From: Lysobacterales bacterium 63-13
GTDB lineage: Bacteria; Pseudomonadota; Gammaproteobacteria; Xanthomonadales; Rhodanobacteraceae
Assembly (NCBI GenBank): GCA_001899855.1
Contig: MKWR01000027.1
Coordinates: forward strand, 124,001 to 188,000
Length of the DNA stretch: 64,000 nucleotides
Direction of reading: 5' to 3'
Part shown: one piece after another, positions 26,676 to 34,627 of the stretch
How positions within the stretch are numbered: position 1 is the first letter of the stretch
Layout of the letters: each line of letters opens with the position of its first letter
Translations under genes and position numbers: made by a program
Notes under the pieces: generated by a model
Told to the model about the DNA's origin: nothing
The model's database searches: none
Seen by the model: the letters and a program-made list of their open reading frames with translations, nothing else

Positions 26676-27698
26676 TCAGCGCCCGAGCTTGAATTCAATC
26701 CGTCGACGCACGGTGGAATTGACCGCAACGCCATTTTCCAGGCGCGGACTGAACGTCGTGCGCTCGATCGAACGCACCGCTTCGCGGTCGAAGATGCGCG
26801 GCGGATTGGAGGCAGTGACGTTGGCGTTGGTCACCTTGCCATCGGCGGTCACCGTGAACTCGACCTCGACCCAGCCTTCTTCACGATTGCGTGCGGCCTG
26901 CGGTGGATAGGTCGGCGCGACCGGAGTCACGACCAGCACGTCGCGCGTCTCGCCCTGCGGCGCAGCGGGTTTGGGCGCTGGCTGCACGGGTGGCGGTGGT
27001 GGAGCGGGTGTCGTCGTCGCCGTGGCGGCAGCGCTGCCGGCAGGTGAACCGGATGCCGGCGTGGACGAAGTTTCCGCAGTTCCTGCTGTCGTTTCCGGCG
27101 TGGTCGGCGCAGTGGCCGGCGCGGCGGCAGCGGCAGCGGCGGCAGCAATTTGCGCTTCCTGCTGTTCAACCTGTTTGCGCTTTGCATCCATCTTGCTGCG
27201 CAGGATCGTCAGCGTGTAGTTGCTTGGATCGGCCTTGGCCAGGGAGTCGATGATGCGGGTCGCCTCTTCCAGATTGCCCTGGTTGATTTCCTGTTCGGCA
27301 GTGCCGCTGGCAAATGGAAACAGTTCGCGCAAGGCGTCGGCGGCGCCGGTATTGCCCGCGTCCTTCTGCAGGATCGCCAGATAGAACTCAAGTGCGTTGT
27401 TGCCGGCCGGCGCAACCATGCGTTGCTCGGCCATCGCCTTACGCGCTTCCCGATACAGCTGATCGATGCCGAGGCCTTCGACCGCCGCAGAGACAACCGG
27501 AGCGGCCGCTTCCTCGCCACTGGCCGCCGGGGTTGCCGCCGTCGGAGCGGATCCCGGTGCAGTCGTCGTGCTGGCGCGGTTGGAATACCAGAAATACCCT
27601 CCGGCGAGTGCGGCAAGGACCAGGACGATGATGATGATGATGATGGTCATCGCCGCAGATCCACGGATCGAACGCATATTCATTGAGGAAGATTTCAT
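26676..27698 (-). CDS. TonB-like energy transducer with helical middle region
   Basis: A 340-residue protein. A single N-terminal membrane segment contains a run of six isoleucines coded by a (GAT)6 tract on the plus strand (27627-27644). Then come a helical, TPR-like region (QLYREARKAMAEQRMV...GNLEEATRIIDSLAKADP), an Ala/Pro/Thr-rich linker with five prolines, and a TonB C-terminal domain (PTYPPQAARNREEGWVEVEFTVTADGKV..., IFDREAVRSIERTTFSPRLENG). Such proteins link the proton motive force to outer-membrane receptors; no exbBD or receptor gene is nearby. Start MKSSSMNMRS at 27698, with GGAG 10 bases upstream; later ATGs are possible. Confidence 0.8.
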   Translation of the reverse strand: MKSSSMNMRSIRGSAAMTIIIIIIVLVLAALAGGYFWYSNRASTTTAPGSAPTAATPAASGEEAAAPVVSAAVEGLGIDQLYREARKAMAEQRMVAPAGNNALEFYLAILQKDAGNTGAADALRELFPFASGTAEQEINQGNLEEATRIIDSLAKADPSNYTLTILRSKMDAKRKQVEQQEAQIAAAAAAAAAPATAPTTPETTAGTAETSSTPASGSPAGSAAATATTTPAPPPPPVQPAPKPAAPQGETRDVLVVTPVAPTYPPQAARNREEGWVEVEFTVTADGKVTNANVTASNPPRIFDREAVRSIERTTFSPRLENGVAVNSTVRRRIEFKLGR

Positions 27699-28163
27699 TG
27701 GCCACACGCTCCGGGGATGCAGGACGGAATACCCGCGCTCGCAACTGGCGCGTCCAAACAGCGGCATCGACGGAAATCCGAACCGGGTTCGCTGCACGGT
27801 GGGCAACAGCAAGCCAATGAATGCAGCGGCTTGCTTCAGGCCCACGCGTGCCGGCACCTGTCCTGAAGTTTCCTGCATGAACCGACCAGATCCGCGTGAT
27901 TGATCGGCTCGCGCACCCCTGTCCTCAGCGTCAATCAACGTACGGACGAAGGGAAGATAGCGCATTCCGACGCGGGGTGTCACATCCCGCAGGGATCCCC
28001 GGGCGCGCAGGCAATGGCGGGAACACCCCAACCGTCGCCCATGCCGGGTGGCGACGCTCCCAGCCATGCGCGCTTCAGCATGCGCGTGCCAGCATCGACA
28101 CACGGCGTCTCCTCCGCAAACCGATGTTGAAATGACGCCGGCCAACCCATCGAGGAGTCGAAT
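27699..28163. other. Divergent intergenic region without a convincing gene
   Basis: 465 bases between the TonB-like gene and the yqjD-like operon. Open frames here look like GC-rich noise. It holds a hairpin at 28033-28056 (CGTCGCC/GGCGACG stem) that could be an RNA structure. The only other clear signal is a GAGGAG ribosome site before the ATG at 28164. Confidence 0.4.
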
Positions 28164-28469
28164 ATGAGCAGCACGGCAAATGTGACCTCCAAACCGGCAG
28201 CCGACGACAGCCGCCTTGACAAGGTGACCAGCCAGATCAGCGAAGGCATTGACGAGGTGGCGCGCAGCGCCAGTCGCTTCAGCGAAAAATTGCGCAACAA
28301 CGGCGCGGCCTTGAATGAAGAACTGTCAGCCGCCGGCGAACGCTTTGGCGAAGGTGCAAAGCGCCTTGGCAGCATCGCCAGCGAACAGATCCGCGCTCAT
28401 CCCCTGGCCGCCGTCGGCATCGCCGTAGCAGCCGGGGTGATTGCATCGCGCTTGTTGCGTCGTCGCTGA
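28164..28469 (+). CDS. DUF883/ElaB-YqjD-like membrane-anchored protein
   Basis: A 101-residue protein. It has a charged helical N-terminal part (residues about 15-75) and a C-terminal membrane anchor HPLAAVGIAVAAGVIASRLLRRR with a Gly/Ala-rich zipper. This matches YqjD/ElaB, inner-membrane proteins that associate with ribosomes in stationary phase in E. coli. It heads a three-gene operon laid out like yqjD-yqjE-yqjK. Confidence 0.85.
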   Translation: MSSTANVTSKPAADDSRLDKVTSQISEGIDEVARSASRFSEKLRNNGAALNEELSAAGERFGEGAKRLGSIASEQIRAHPLAAVGIAVAAGVIASRLLRRR

Positions 28470-28479
28470 ATCCGCGCGC

Positions 28480-28905
28480 ATGACTGAGCGCGGCGTCGAA
28501 GCGGACAGCGAGGCTCCGCCCGTTTCCGAGCGGGGCCTCGTCGATGCCGCGCACGATGCGTTTGCCGCGGCCATGCAGGTGGCCGAAACCACCCTCGCCT
28601 TGTTGCGCGCCGAGCTTCGCCTCGCCCGCCGCAGTGCCGTCAACCTCATCGGGCTTGCCATCGCCCTGGTCTTCCTCGCCACGGCGGTGTGGTTGGCACT
28701 CAACGCCGCCATCGTCGTCGGCATTTTCCAGTTGAGCGGGAATCTATTTCTGGGCATCGCCGTTGTCGCCGCGCTCAACATTTCCGGAGTCCTGTGGACG
28801 GTGGCCGGCATGCGCCGCGCGTGGCGCGATCTCACCCTGCCACATACGCGCGCCCTGGTTGCATCGTCGTCCGAGCGGCCAGCGCAACTGGAGGAGAAGC
28901 CATGA
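28480..28905 (+). CDS. YqjE-like phage-holin-superfamily membrane protein
   Basis: A 141-residue protein. After a helical N-terminus come two membrane segments (VNLIGLAIALVFLATAVWLALNAAI and LFLGIAVVAALNISGVLWTVAG), then a basic cytoplasmic tail. This is the YqjE pattern, grouped with phage holin-like proteins by hydropathy, though holin function is not implied. Its stop overlaps the next start by four bases (ATGA). Confidence 0.8.
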   Translation: MTERGVEADSEAPPVSERGLVDAAHDAFAAAMQVAETTLALLRAELRLARRSAVNLIGLAIALVFLATAVWLALNAAIVVGIFQLSGNLFLGIAVVAALNISGVLWTVAGMRRAWRDLTLPHTRALVASSSERPAQLEEKP

Positions 28906-29234
28906 ACAACCTGCGCCGGGATCGACAGCACGTTCGCGATGCAGCCATGCGCGCGATTGATGCACGCGGGCAGTTGCAGCGGCACACTTCCGGCCTGCGC
29001 GAGCTTTACGATCGCTACCGGCCGGCCATCCTTGTCGGTGGCGGTTTGCTTGCCGGCCTCGTCCTCGGGCGCAAGCAGTTCGTGCACGCTGCGCGATCGG
29101 CATTCACGATCGCCAGTCTCGGCATCGGCGTCGCGCGCTCCACGCTGGGTTCCGTGCTGCTCGCCACAACCCTGCACAAGGGGTCACCGACCGCCCGGCA
29201 CGCACGCCCTGCCGCGCGTGCCGATCAAGGCTGA
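28902..29234 (+). CDS. Small YqjK-like membrane protein
   Basis: A 110-residue protein that starts MNNLRRDRQHVRD with GGAGGAG upstream. It has a basic helical N-terminus, one membrane segment (RPAILVGGGLLAGLVLG) and a second weakly hydrophobic stretch. Sequence similarity to YqjK is weak; position after yqjD- and yqjE-like genes is the main support. Its stop overlaps the convergent GH44 gene by 10 bases. Confidence 0.65.
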   Translation: MNNLRRDRQHVRDAAMRAIDARGQLQRHTSGLRELYDRYRPAILVGGGLLAGLVLGRKQFVHAARSAFTIASLGIGVARSTLGSVLLATTLHKGSPTARHARPAARADQG

Positions 29235-30946
29235 TCGAAGCCGTCGGCAAAGATGCGATCGGAATCGGGCAGGATCAGCAGGCTTGCCGAACGCGGCGGG
29301 AGATTCGCCAGGCTGATGCTCGTGCCGTCGAGGGTTCCGGATGCGACAAGGGCGATGTCGCTGCTGCCGCTGAACTGGTAGAGCTGCCAGGGTCCGCTCA
29401 GGTGCGTGCCGAGATTCACCGCGGCCGTCGTTGCCGTGGTCGCCTTGTTGAACAGCAGCAGCATGACGTGCGCGCCCGGCTGGTGAATCGCATAGGCGCC
29501 AAGCGCATCGATGCTGGCGCTGCTTGCGCGCGTGCTGTGCCCGCTGACGTGCCCGCCGCTGCCATCGAAATCAAGATAGAGGCGAAATGCGCGCTCGACC
29601 GGGGACCCGGTCTCGGGCGCCACCCAGCGTGCCGCCATGTCGACGCCTTCGCGGGCAAAGATGGCCAGCGCTTCGGCCTGGGCCAGGGCGCTGCTCGCAC
29701 CGTTGTCCGCCCCCCAGTTGTACTCGCTGATCGACAAGCCGGTGCCTGGGCACGAAGCGTCGATCCAGGCACGCACGCGCGGAATCAGGTTTGGTCGGCT
29801 GTAGTGCCACGGCGCGCTGTTGCCGAGATCGGAAAGCCATGATTCCGAATCCCAGGCGGGATCATTGAGCTCCTTCAGCGAGCGCAGGCGGCGCGCCGAG
29901 ATGATCGCGGTTTCCGAGCCATTCGGCGGGTCGGAGAAATCCACCACGCCATCGCCTTGCGGGTAGTAGTGAAGATCAAGGTAGTCGACCAGACGCACGC
30001 CGTGCGCGGCCTGGTAGCTGCACACCTGTTGCAGGTACCACTGCACGAACGGAGTGCCGCCATGCGCGGCACGATCGTCTCCGTCGAGGCAATTGTCGGC
30101 TGCCGAACCGAACAAGTCGCAGTAACCCCAGGTCACCGGGCCGAGGATCTTTGCCGCCGGATCCTGCGCCTTGATCGCCGACGCGTAAGTCACCGTGCGC
30201 TGCCAGATCTCGTCGTAGGTCAACGGCGCAGGGTGCACATCGCGGTGCGTCGAGTTCCACAACATGGGCTCGTTGTCGAGCGCGTAGTAGCGCACCCCGC
30301 CGTTGGCCGCCGTGCCGAATCGTTGTTGCAGATGCGCCACCCAGTTGGCCTGGGTCTGCGCGGTCGAGATATCAGAGGTGTCGAGCGGATCGTTGCCGAC
30401 GATGTATCCCGCCGCGTTGCAGAATCCGGTCTGGTTCTGCGCCGGATTGCATCTCCCGTTGCCAGCATCAGCGGTGCACCAAGGGGGAGGCGGAGAAAAA
30501 TAGCTGCACTCGGTGACGAGCTGCGCGCCATACTTCACAACCGAGAAACCCCAGCGCTTCTGCTGCACCGGCTTGGGCATCCAGCCGATGGTGCTGAGGG
30601 TCAGCAAGGGTTGCGATCCTGCGGCGAGCGTCGACGCAACCAGGCCCTCCAGCGATGAGCCCGCCGGCGTGCCGTTGCCATCGGGAATATTCATGTAGAA
30701 CCAGTCAGCTGCCGTGTTGTGCACGTCTGCTTGCCAGTTGTATCGCGTCGTCGAATTGCCGCCGCGGCGGATCAAGGGATAGGCAAGATGCGAAAGATCC
30801 GGTGCACCGCTGACACCGAAGATCAGTGGATTGAGCGGGCGATGATCGGACTGCAGGTCGACCTGCACGGCAACCGTCGCCGCCTGGACAGGCATCGCAA
30901 CGGCAAGGGAAAGGACAAGCAAGGCACTCGCGACTTCGCTACGCAT
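29225..30946 (-). CDS. Secreted glycoside hydrolase family 44 enzyme
   Basis: A 573-residue protein with a signal peptide (MRSEVASALLVLSLAVAMPVQAA). The TIM-barrel catalytic region carries RRGGNSTTRYNW, the likely acid/base Glu in ALDNEPMLWNSTH and the likely nucleophile Glu in SISEYNWG, as in GH44 endoglucanases and xyloglucanases. A C-terminal beta-sandwich follows. The chain ends LILPDSDRIFADGFDQP, an unusual tail also echoed in the protein at 20.7 kb. It should attack beta-1,4-glucans outside the cell. Start MRSEVAS at 30946 has GGGGAG six bases upstream. Confidence 0.88.
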   Translation of the reverse strand: MRSEVASALLVLSLAVAMPVQAATVAVQVDLQSDHRPLNPLIFGVSGAPDLSHLAYPLIRRGGNSTTRYNWQADVHNTAADWFYMNIPDGNGTPAGSSLEGLVASTLAAGSQPLLTLSTIGWMPKPVQQKRWGFSVVKYGAQLVTECSYFSPPPPWCTADAGNGRCNPAQNQTGFCNAAGYIVGNDPLDTSDISTAQTQANWVAHLQQRFGTAANGGVRYYALDNEPMLWNSTHRDVHPAPLTYDEIWQRTVTYASAIKAQDPAAKILGPVTWGYCDLFGSAADNCLDGDDRAAHGGTPFVQWYLQQVCSYQAAHGVRLVDYLDLHYYPQGDGVVDFSDPPNGSETAIISARRLRSLKELNDPAWDSESWLSDLGNSAPWHYSRPNLIPRVRAWIDASCPGTGLSISEYNWGADNGASSALAQAEALAIFAREGVDMAARWVAPETGSPVERAFRLYLDFDGSGGHVSGHSTRASSASIDALGAYAIHQPGAHVMLLLFNKATTATTAAVNLGTHLSGPWQLYQFSGSSDIALVASGTLDGTSISLANLPPRSASLLILPDSDRIFADGFDQP

Positions 30947-31090
30947 GACGGACTCCCCTCGTGGCAACGCCGCCACGCTAGCAAGTTGTCATGCAGGGGG
31001 ATTGGCCGACGTTCACACTTTCGATGCAACCTGGCGTGAGCTTGTCGAGGCGGTGCTCCAGTGCCGGCTGCCGGGCCGGTCGGTTCACGC

Positions 31091-31166
31091 CTTGCAAACC
31101 CTGGATCGGATCCGGAAATCTCTCCCTGCGCTGGGCATACCGCAGGGAGAGCAGTCCGGTTGCAAG
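31091..31166. other. Long imperfect hairpin, possible RNA structure
   Basis: An inner stem of 11 bp (CTCTCCCTGCG at 31120-31130 with CGCAGGGAGAG at 31141-31151, 10-base loop) sits within an outer stem (CTTGCAAACC at 31091-31100 with GGTTGCAAG at 31158-31166). It lies in the 342-base gap between the metJ-H1 gene and GH44. A T-run (31179-31184) follows on the plus strand. It could be a leader structure of the GH44 mRNA or a small RNA. Confidence 0.4.
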
Positions 31167-31254
31167 ATCCAGTGAAGCTTTTTTACCTGCACTTGGTGTG
31201 CAGTGACTCTGTACTGCCCTGCATCAACGATGCGATGCGTGGCATGCAGTGAAA

Positions 31255-31280
31255 AGCCAGTTGCCAGCCGACAACTGGCT
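31255..31280 (-). terminator. Terminator of the metJ-H1 gene
   Basis: Perfect 9-bp stem AGCCAGTTG/CAACTGGCT with an 8-base loop, followed on the minus strand by TTTTC; it lies nine bases past the stop. Confidence 0.8.
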
Positions 31281-31288
31281 GCAACGCC

Positions 31289-31804
31289 TTACTTCTTCGC
31301 AGCTTTCTTTGCCGCTTTCTTGGCGGGTGCCTTCTTCGCAGCCGCTTTCTTGGCCGGAGCCTTCTTCATTGCGGTAGCAGCTTTCGCCCTTGCCGCTTTC
31401 TTTGCCGGAGCCTTCTTTGCAGCGGCCTTCTTGGCCGGAGCTTTCTTGGCCGGAGCCTTCTTCGCGGCCTTCTTGGCCGGAGCCTTCTTTGCCGCTACTT
31501 TCTTGGCAGCCTTCTTGGCGGCCGGTTTCTTCGCAGCGGGTTTCTTTGCAGCTGTTTTCTTTGTGGCCATATCGCGTCTTAACTCCTCGTCAGTTGGCAG
31601 TGGTTGCCCAGTAAAAGCGTGAAGAAATGCTTCGCACAGCAAATTGCTGTTGGTAGCGTGGCGCAGGTTGGCGACCTGGCGCCGGGTCCGTTCGTCGGAC
31701 AGAAGTCGAAGAATGTGCAGTGGAATCGATACCGTGATTTTTCTTACGGCCAATGATTTCAGACCGTGTTCGATATAGGGTTCGACGAATCTGGATGCAG
31801 CCAT
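31289..31804 (-). CDS. metJ: MetJ methionine repressor fused to a histone H1-like Lys/Ala-rich tail
   Basis: A 171-residue protein in one frame. Residues 1-77 are a MetJ ribbon-helix-helix repressor: the strand [25 protein letters not shown] and [16 protein letters not shown], which keeps the SAM-contact helix. The usual MetJ C-terminal 25-30 residues are missing. Instead residues 80-171 are almost only Ala, Lys and Pro (AAKK, APAKK units), as in bacterial histone H1-like proteins. An internal ATG (31570, [10 protein letters not shown]) with GAGGAG 12 bases upstream could also give the tail alone. The MetJ start has AAGGA close by. The core should bind met boxes with SAM; the tail would add nonspecific DNA binding. 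Confidence 0.85.
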   Translation of the reverse strand: MAASRFVEPYIEHGLKSLAVRKITVSIPLHILRLLSDERTRRQVANLRHATNSNLLCEAFLHAFTGQPLPTDEELRRDMATKKTAAKKPAAKKPAAKKAAKKVAAKKAPAKKAAKKAPAKKAPAKKAAAKKAPAKKAARAKAATAMKKAPAKKAAAKKAPAKKAAKKAAKK

Positions 31805-31840
31805 GATTCCTTTTTTGTTTCCGTTGTGTTGCTGACGCGA

Positions 31841-31869
31841 AAATTATGCTTGTCAGATGCGCGTGTCAA
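31841..31869 (-). promoter_or_regulatory. Sigma-70 promoter of metJ-H1
   Basis: On the minus strand TTGACA (31864-31869), a 17-base spacer and TAATTT (31841-31846); CATAAT is an alternative -10 two bases upstream. It lies about 40 bases before the start codon. Confidence 0.65.
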
Positions 31870-31936
31870 CAAATTTCTGACGGAAAACAAGGGGCTGCAT
31901 TCGACCGCCAGAGGCTGTTTTTCCTCCGGTTTCTTG

Positions 31937-31950
31937 CCGGCAATTGCCGG
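31937..31950. promoter_or_regulatory. 14-bp perfect palindrome CCGGCAATTGCCGG
   Basis: A full dyad between the metJ promoter and the met-box array, of operator form. The regulator is unknown. Confidence 0.4.
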
Positions 31951-31970
31951 TTCTTGACTAAAACATTTTT

Positions 31971-31994
31971 GGACGTAAAGACGTCCATACGTCC
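31971..31994. promoter_or_regulatory. Three tandem met boxes (MetJ operator)
   Basis: Contiguous 8-mers GGACGTAA, AGACGTCC and ATACGTCC match the met-box consensus AGACGTCT at 5, 7 and 6 positions and keep exact 8-base register, as MetJ dimer arrays need. They lie about 165 bases upstream of the metJ start. A plus-strand TTGACT (31954-31959) is close by, so another promoter may overlap them. Confidence 0.65.
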
Positions 31995-32274
31995 AATCAG
32001 AAAATGACCCTCACCCCGGACAACTAGGATTGGCGCGACATACAGGGTAAATGCAGTCTTCCCGGTCAATCGGGATCACGCCATGCGAAGCCGGATGCGG
32101 CCATGCATATTCCGGATCTCGGCACGCCCGTTGCGCGCGGAATCCGTCCAAACGCAAGCACAACGGCGACGAAAATATTTTTCGATTTCGGCGGCTTGCC
32201 GACCGGAAAACGAAAAACGGGCCGATCATCCGGCCCGATTCAAGAACTCGAAAACTTTTTCGGAGCGTGCGAAT
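31995..32274. other. Region between met boxes and gcvH
   Basis: No gene with support was seen on either strand. The left part is moderately AT-rich; the right part holds the gcvH terminator. Confidence 0.4.
32201..32237 (-). terminator. Rho-independent terminator of gcvH
   Basis: Stem CGGGCCG/CGGCCCG (32218-32224 with 32231-32237), 6-base loop, followed on the minus strand by TTTTTCGTTTTCC. Confidence 0.88.
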
Positions 32275-32670
32275 TCAGTCGTCTTCGCTGTCTACGATTT
32301 CGGCATAGGCATCCGGATCGAGCATTTCCTCGAGCTCGTTTCGATCGGAAATCTTGACGACGAAAATCCAGCCGTCGCCGTAGGCATCTTCGTTGATCGT
32401 CTCGGGACGATCGGCCAGCGCTTCGTTGACCGCGACGATCTCGCCGCTCAACGGCGAATAGACGTCCGATGCCGCCTTGACCGATTCAACCACGGCGGCG
32501 GCGGTGCCGGCCTGCGCCATGTCGCCGACGTTCGGCAGCTCGACATAGACCAAATCGCCGAGCAGGCTCTGTGCGTGATCGGAGATGCCGATGGTGGCCG
32601 TACCGTTGTCTTCGACGCGCGCCCATTCATGGGATTTGAGAAACATCAGATCGCCGGGAATCTCTTTCAT
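32275..32670 (-). CDS. gcvH: Glycine cleavage system H protein
   Basis: A 131-residue protein starting [19 protein letters not shown]. The lipoylation site is Lys65 in [14 protein letters not shown]. It carries the aminomethyl group on lipoate between GcvP, GcvT and the lipoamide dehydrogenase. The ATG at 32670 matches the family N-terminus; there is no strong ribosome site. gcvT lies upstream on the same strand but 269 bases away, so gcvH may have its own promoter (TAGAAT at 32708-32713). Confidence 0.96.
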   Translation of the reverse strand: MKEIPGDLMFLKSHEWARVEDNGTATIGISDHAQSLLGDLVYVELPNVGDMAQAGTAAAVVESVKAASDVYSPLSGEIVAVNEALADRPETINEDAYGDGWIFVVKISDRNELEEMLDPDAYAEIVDSEDD

Positions 32671-32939
32671 GTCTGCTGGCCTGGGATGGAGGATGACGTG
32701 TTGACGGATTCTAGCCCGGATTATTCGTGAAGGGCGCGGATGCTGGCGAGTCTTTTGGTGCGCTTCGCTGCCGTGTAGCGGGTCAAGGGTCGCCGGCGCC
32801 GTGCCGGCGAAGGATGCACCGGGATGAGCCGTCAGTGGCATGGGCATCCGGCAGCACGCCTGCGTGCAACGCATGCGAGGGCATTCTTCGCGACTTCATG
32901 GATGGGACGGATCAGCAGCCGGATTGGATCGCGGCGTGC
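32671..32939. other. gcvT-gcvH spacer
   Basis: 269 bases with no supported gene. A 7-bp hairpin CGCCGGC/GCCGGCG sits at 32791-32809, and TAGAAT on the minus strand (32708-32713) is a candidate -10 for gcvH. Confidence 0.4.
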
Positions 32940-34022
32940 TCAGGCGACGACCGCCTGGCCGTCGCGGACGAATGGATAGCGGACCACGCGCACGGCGACC
33001 TCGCGGCCGCGAATATCCACGCGGACACCGGCATGGGTGCCGGCCGGAACCCGGGCAAAGGCAATTGCCTTGCCGAGTGTCGGCGAAAATGTCCCGGAGA
33101 GGATTTCGCCATCGCCAGCCTCGGTGAGGACCTTCTGGCCGTGGCGCAATACGCCCTTCTCGTCCATGACGATGCCGATCATTTCGCGCCCGCCACCGGC
33201 GGCCTTGTGCTTCTCCAATGCCGCACGACCGATGAAGTCGCGACCTTCGTCGAGCGAGACCGTCCAGGCCAGTCCGGCCTCCCAAGGCGTGATGGTCTCA
33301 TCCATGTCCTGGCCGTACAGGTTCATGCCCGCTTCCAGACGCAAGGTGTCGCGCGCGCCTAGGCCGGCGGGTTGCACGCCTGCCGCGCGCAGGCGATCCC
33401 ACAGCGCGACTGCGGCGGCTTCCTCGACCATGATTTCGAATCCATCTTCGCCGGTATATCCGGTTCGGGCGATGAACAGGCCATCGGCCGCGAACGCGAC
33501 GAACTTGCCCAGCTTGAGCGCCTTTGCCGCCGTCAGCTCGCTGAACACCGATGCTGCCTTCGCCCGCGCATCAGGCCCCTGCACCGCGATCATGGCGAGG
33601 TCGGCGCGCTCGCTGATCTGCACGTCGAAGGCCTTCGCCTGGGCAGTGATCCAGGCCAGATCCTTTTCGCGCGTCGATGCATTGACCACGGTGCGGAAGA
33701 AATCCTCGGCGAGGAAATAGACGATCAGGTCATCGATCACGCCGCCTTCGGCATTCAGCATGCACGAGTACAGCGCCTTGCCGGATACCTTGAGCTTGTC
33801 GATGTTGTTGGCCAGCAGATGGCGCAGGAACTCGCGCGTGCGCGGCCCGTGCATGTCGACAACGGTCATGTGCGAAACATCGAACATGCCGGCGTCGCGG
33901 CGCACGGCATGATGCTCCTCGATCTGCGAGCCGTAGTTGAGCGGCATGTCCCAGCCGCCGAAATCGACCATCTTGGCGCCAAGCGCACGGTGCGAATCGT
34001 TGAGGACAGTCTTGCGCGTCAT
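32940..34022 (-). CDS. gcvT: Aminomethyltransferase (glycine cleavage T protein)
   Basis: A 360-residue protein. N-terminal [35 protein letters not shown] and the segment [15 protein letters not shown], with the folate-binding region, identify GcvT. The C-terminal barrel has [10 protein letters not shown]-type features ([15 protein letters not shown]). It moves the methylene group from the H-protein lipoate to tetrahydrofolate and releases ammonia. gcvP is not in the window. A strong TATAAT lies 27 bases before the start. Confidence 0.96.
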   Translation of the reverse strand: MTRKTVLNDSHRALGAKMVDFGGWDMPLNYGSQIEEHHAVRRDAGMFDVSHMTVVDMHGPRTREFLRHLLANNIDKLKVSGKALYSCMLNAEGGVIDDLIVYFLAEDFFRTVVNASTREKDLAWITAQAKAFDVQISERADLAMIAVQGPDARAKAASVFSELTAAKALKLGKFVAFAADGLFIARTGYTGEDGFEIMVEEAAAVALWDRLRAAGVQPAGLGARDTLRLEAGMNLYGQDMDETITPWEAGLAWTVSLDEGRDFIGRAALEKHKAAGGGREMIGIVMDEKGVLRHGQKVLTEAGDGEILSGTFSPTLGKAIAFARVPAGTHAGVRVDIRGREVAVRVVRYPFVRDGQAVVA

Positions 34023-34048
34023 GGAATCGGCCTGCAGGGAAAAAGCCG

Positions 34049-34054
34049 ATTATA
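34049..34054 (-). promoter_or_regulatory. -10 box of gcvT
   Basis: TATAAT on the minus strand, 26 bases before the gcvT ATG; the -35 is poor (GGCACA at 17-base spacing). The short leader leaves no room for a glycine riboswitch. Confidence 0.55.
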
Positions 34055-34153
34055 AGGAACTGCCCCTTGCCTGTGCCGAAGTCCTCGACGTCGCCGGGCA
34101 CGCAAGCGCGGACATCGAACTCGCCAGCCGGCGGCAATACCGACCAGCCGACC

Positions 34154-34615
34154 TCAAGATTGCGGGTCGATCACTACTTGCAGGGTCGTGCCGTTCACGG
34201 CGATCACGCGCACCGCCGTGCCAACCGGGCAATCGCTGCCCTCGACCATCCATACCGAATCGCCGACCTTGACCTTGCCGCGACCGTTGGCGATGGCGTC
34301 AACAACCAGCACGCGGCGACCGATCATGCGATCACCCTTGCGGTTGAGCAGGGGCTGGTCGTCACGCAACTCGGCGGCCGGGCGGATGTATTTCCAGTAG
34401 ATGAAACACACGCCGACCGCGAGCACGGCGAAGAGGATGGCCTGGGCCAGGAAGGACAGCCCCGGGAACACCAGCATGACCAGTCCCATGATCGCCGCGG
34501 CGAGTCCGATCCAGAGCAGGAAATATCCGGGCGCAACCAGTTCAGCCGCAATCAGCAGCAAGGCCAGCAGCCACCAGCCGTAGCTGGCGAGGAGGTTGGA
34601 GATCGTCGCGTCCAT
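34154..34615 (-). CDS. NfeD-like membrane protein
   Basis: A 153-residue protein with two or three N-terminal membrane helices (WWLLALLLIAAELVAPGYFLLWIGLAAAIMGLVML and FLAQAILFAVLAVGVCFIYW), followed by a small beta-barrel (OB-like) C-terminal domain (IGRRVLVVDAIANGRGKVKVGDSVWMVEG). This is the short NfeD form that pairs with SPFH proteins. It starts 12 bases after the SPFH gene ends, so the two make one operon. Confidence 0.88.
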   Translation of the reverse strand: MDATISNLLASYGWWLLALLLIAAELVAPGYFLLWIGLAAAIMGLVMLVFPGLSFLAQAILFAVLAVGVCFIYWKYIRPAAELRDDQPLLNRKGDRMIGRRVLVVDAIANGRGKVKVGDSVWMVEGSDCPVGTAVRVIAVNGTTLQVVIDPQS

Positions 34616-34627
34616 GGTTGCTCCTGA

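Noticed and set aside
28480-28905. Phage holin and prophage remnant
   Set aside because: The hydropathy is holin-like, but the operon context is yqjD-yqjE-yqjK and no phage genes are near.
31289-31560. CRISPR-like or tandem DNA repeat
   Set aside because: The repeating pattern is codon-level and encodes AAKK/APAKK units in one frame; there are no spacers.
34023-34060. Glycine riboswitch before gcvT
   Set aside because: The likely -10 box is only about 26 bases from the start codon, leaving no space for the aptamer.
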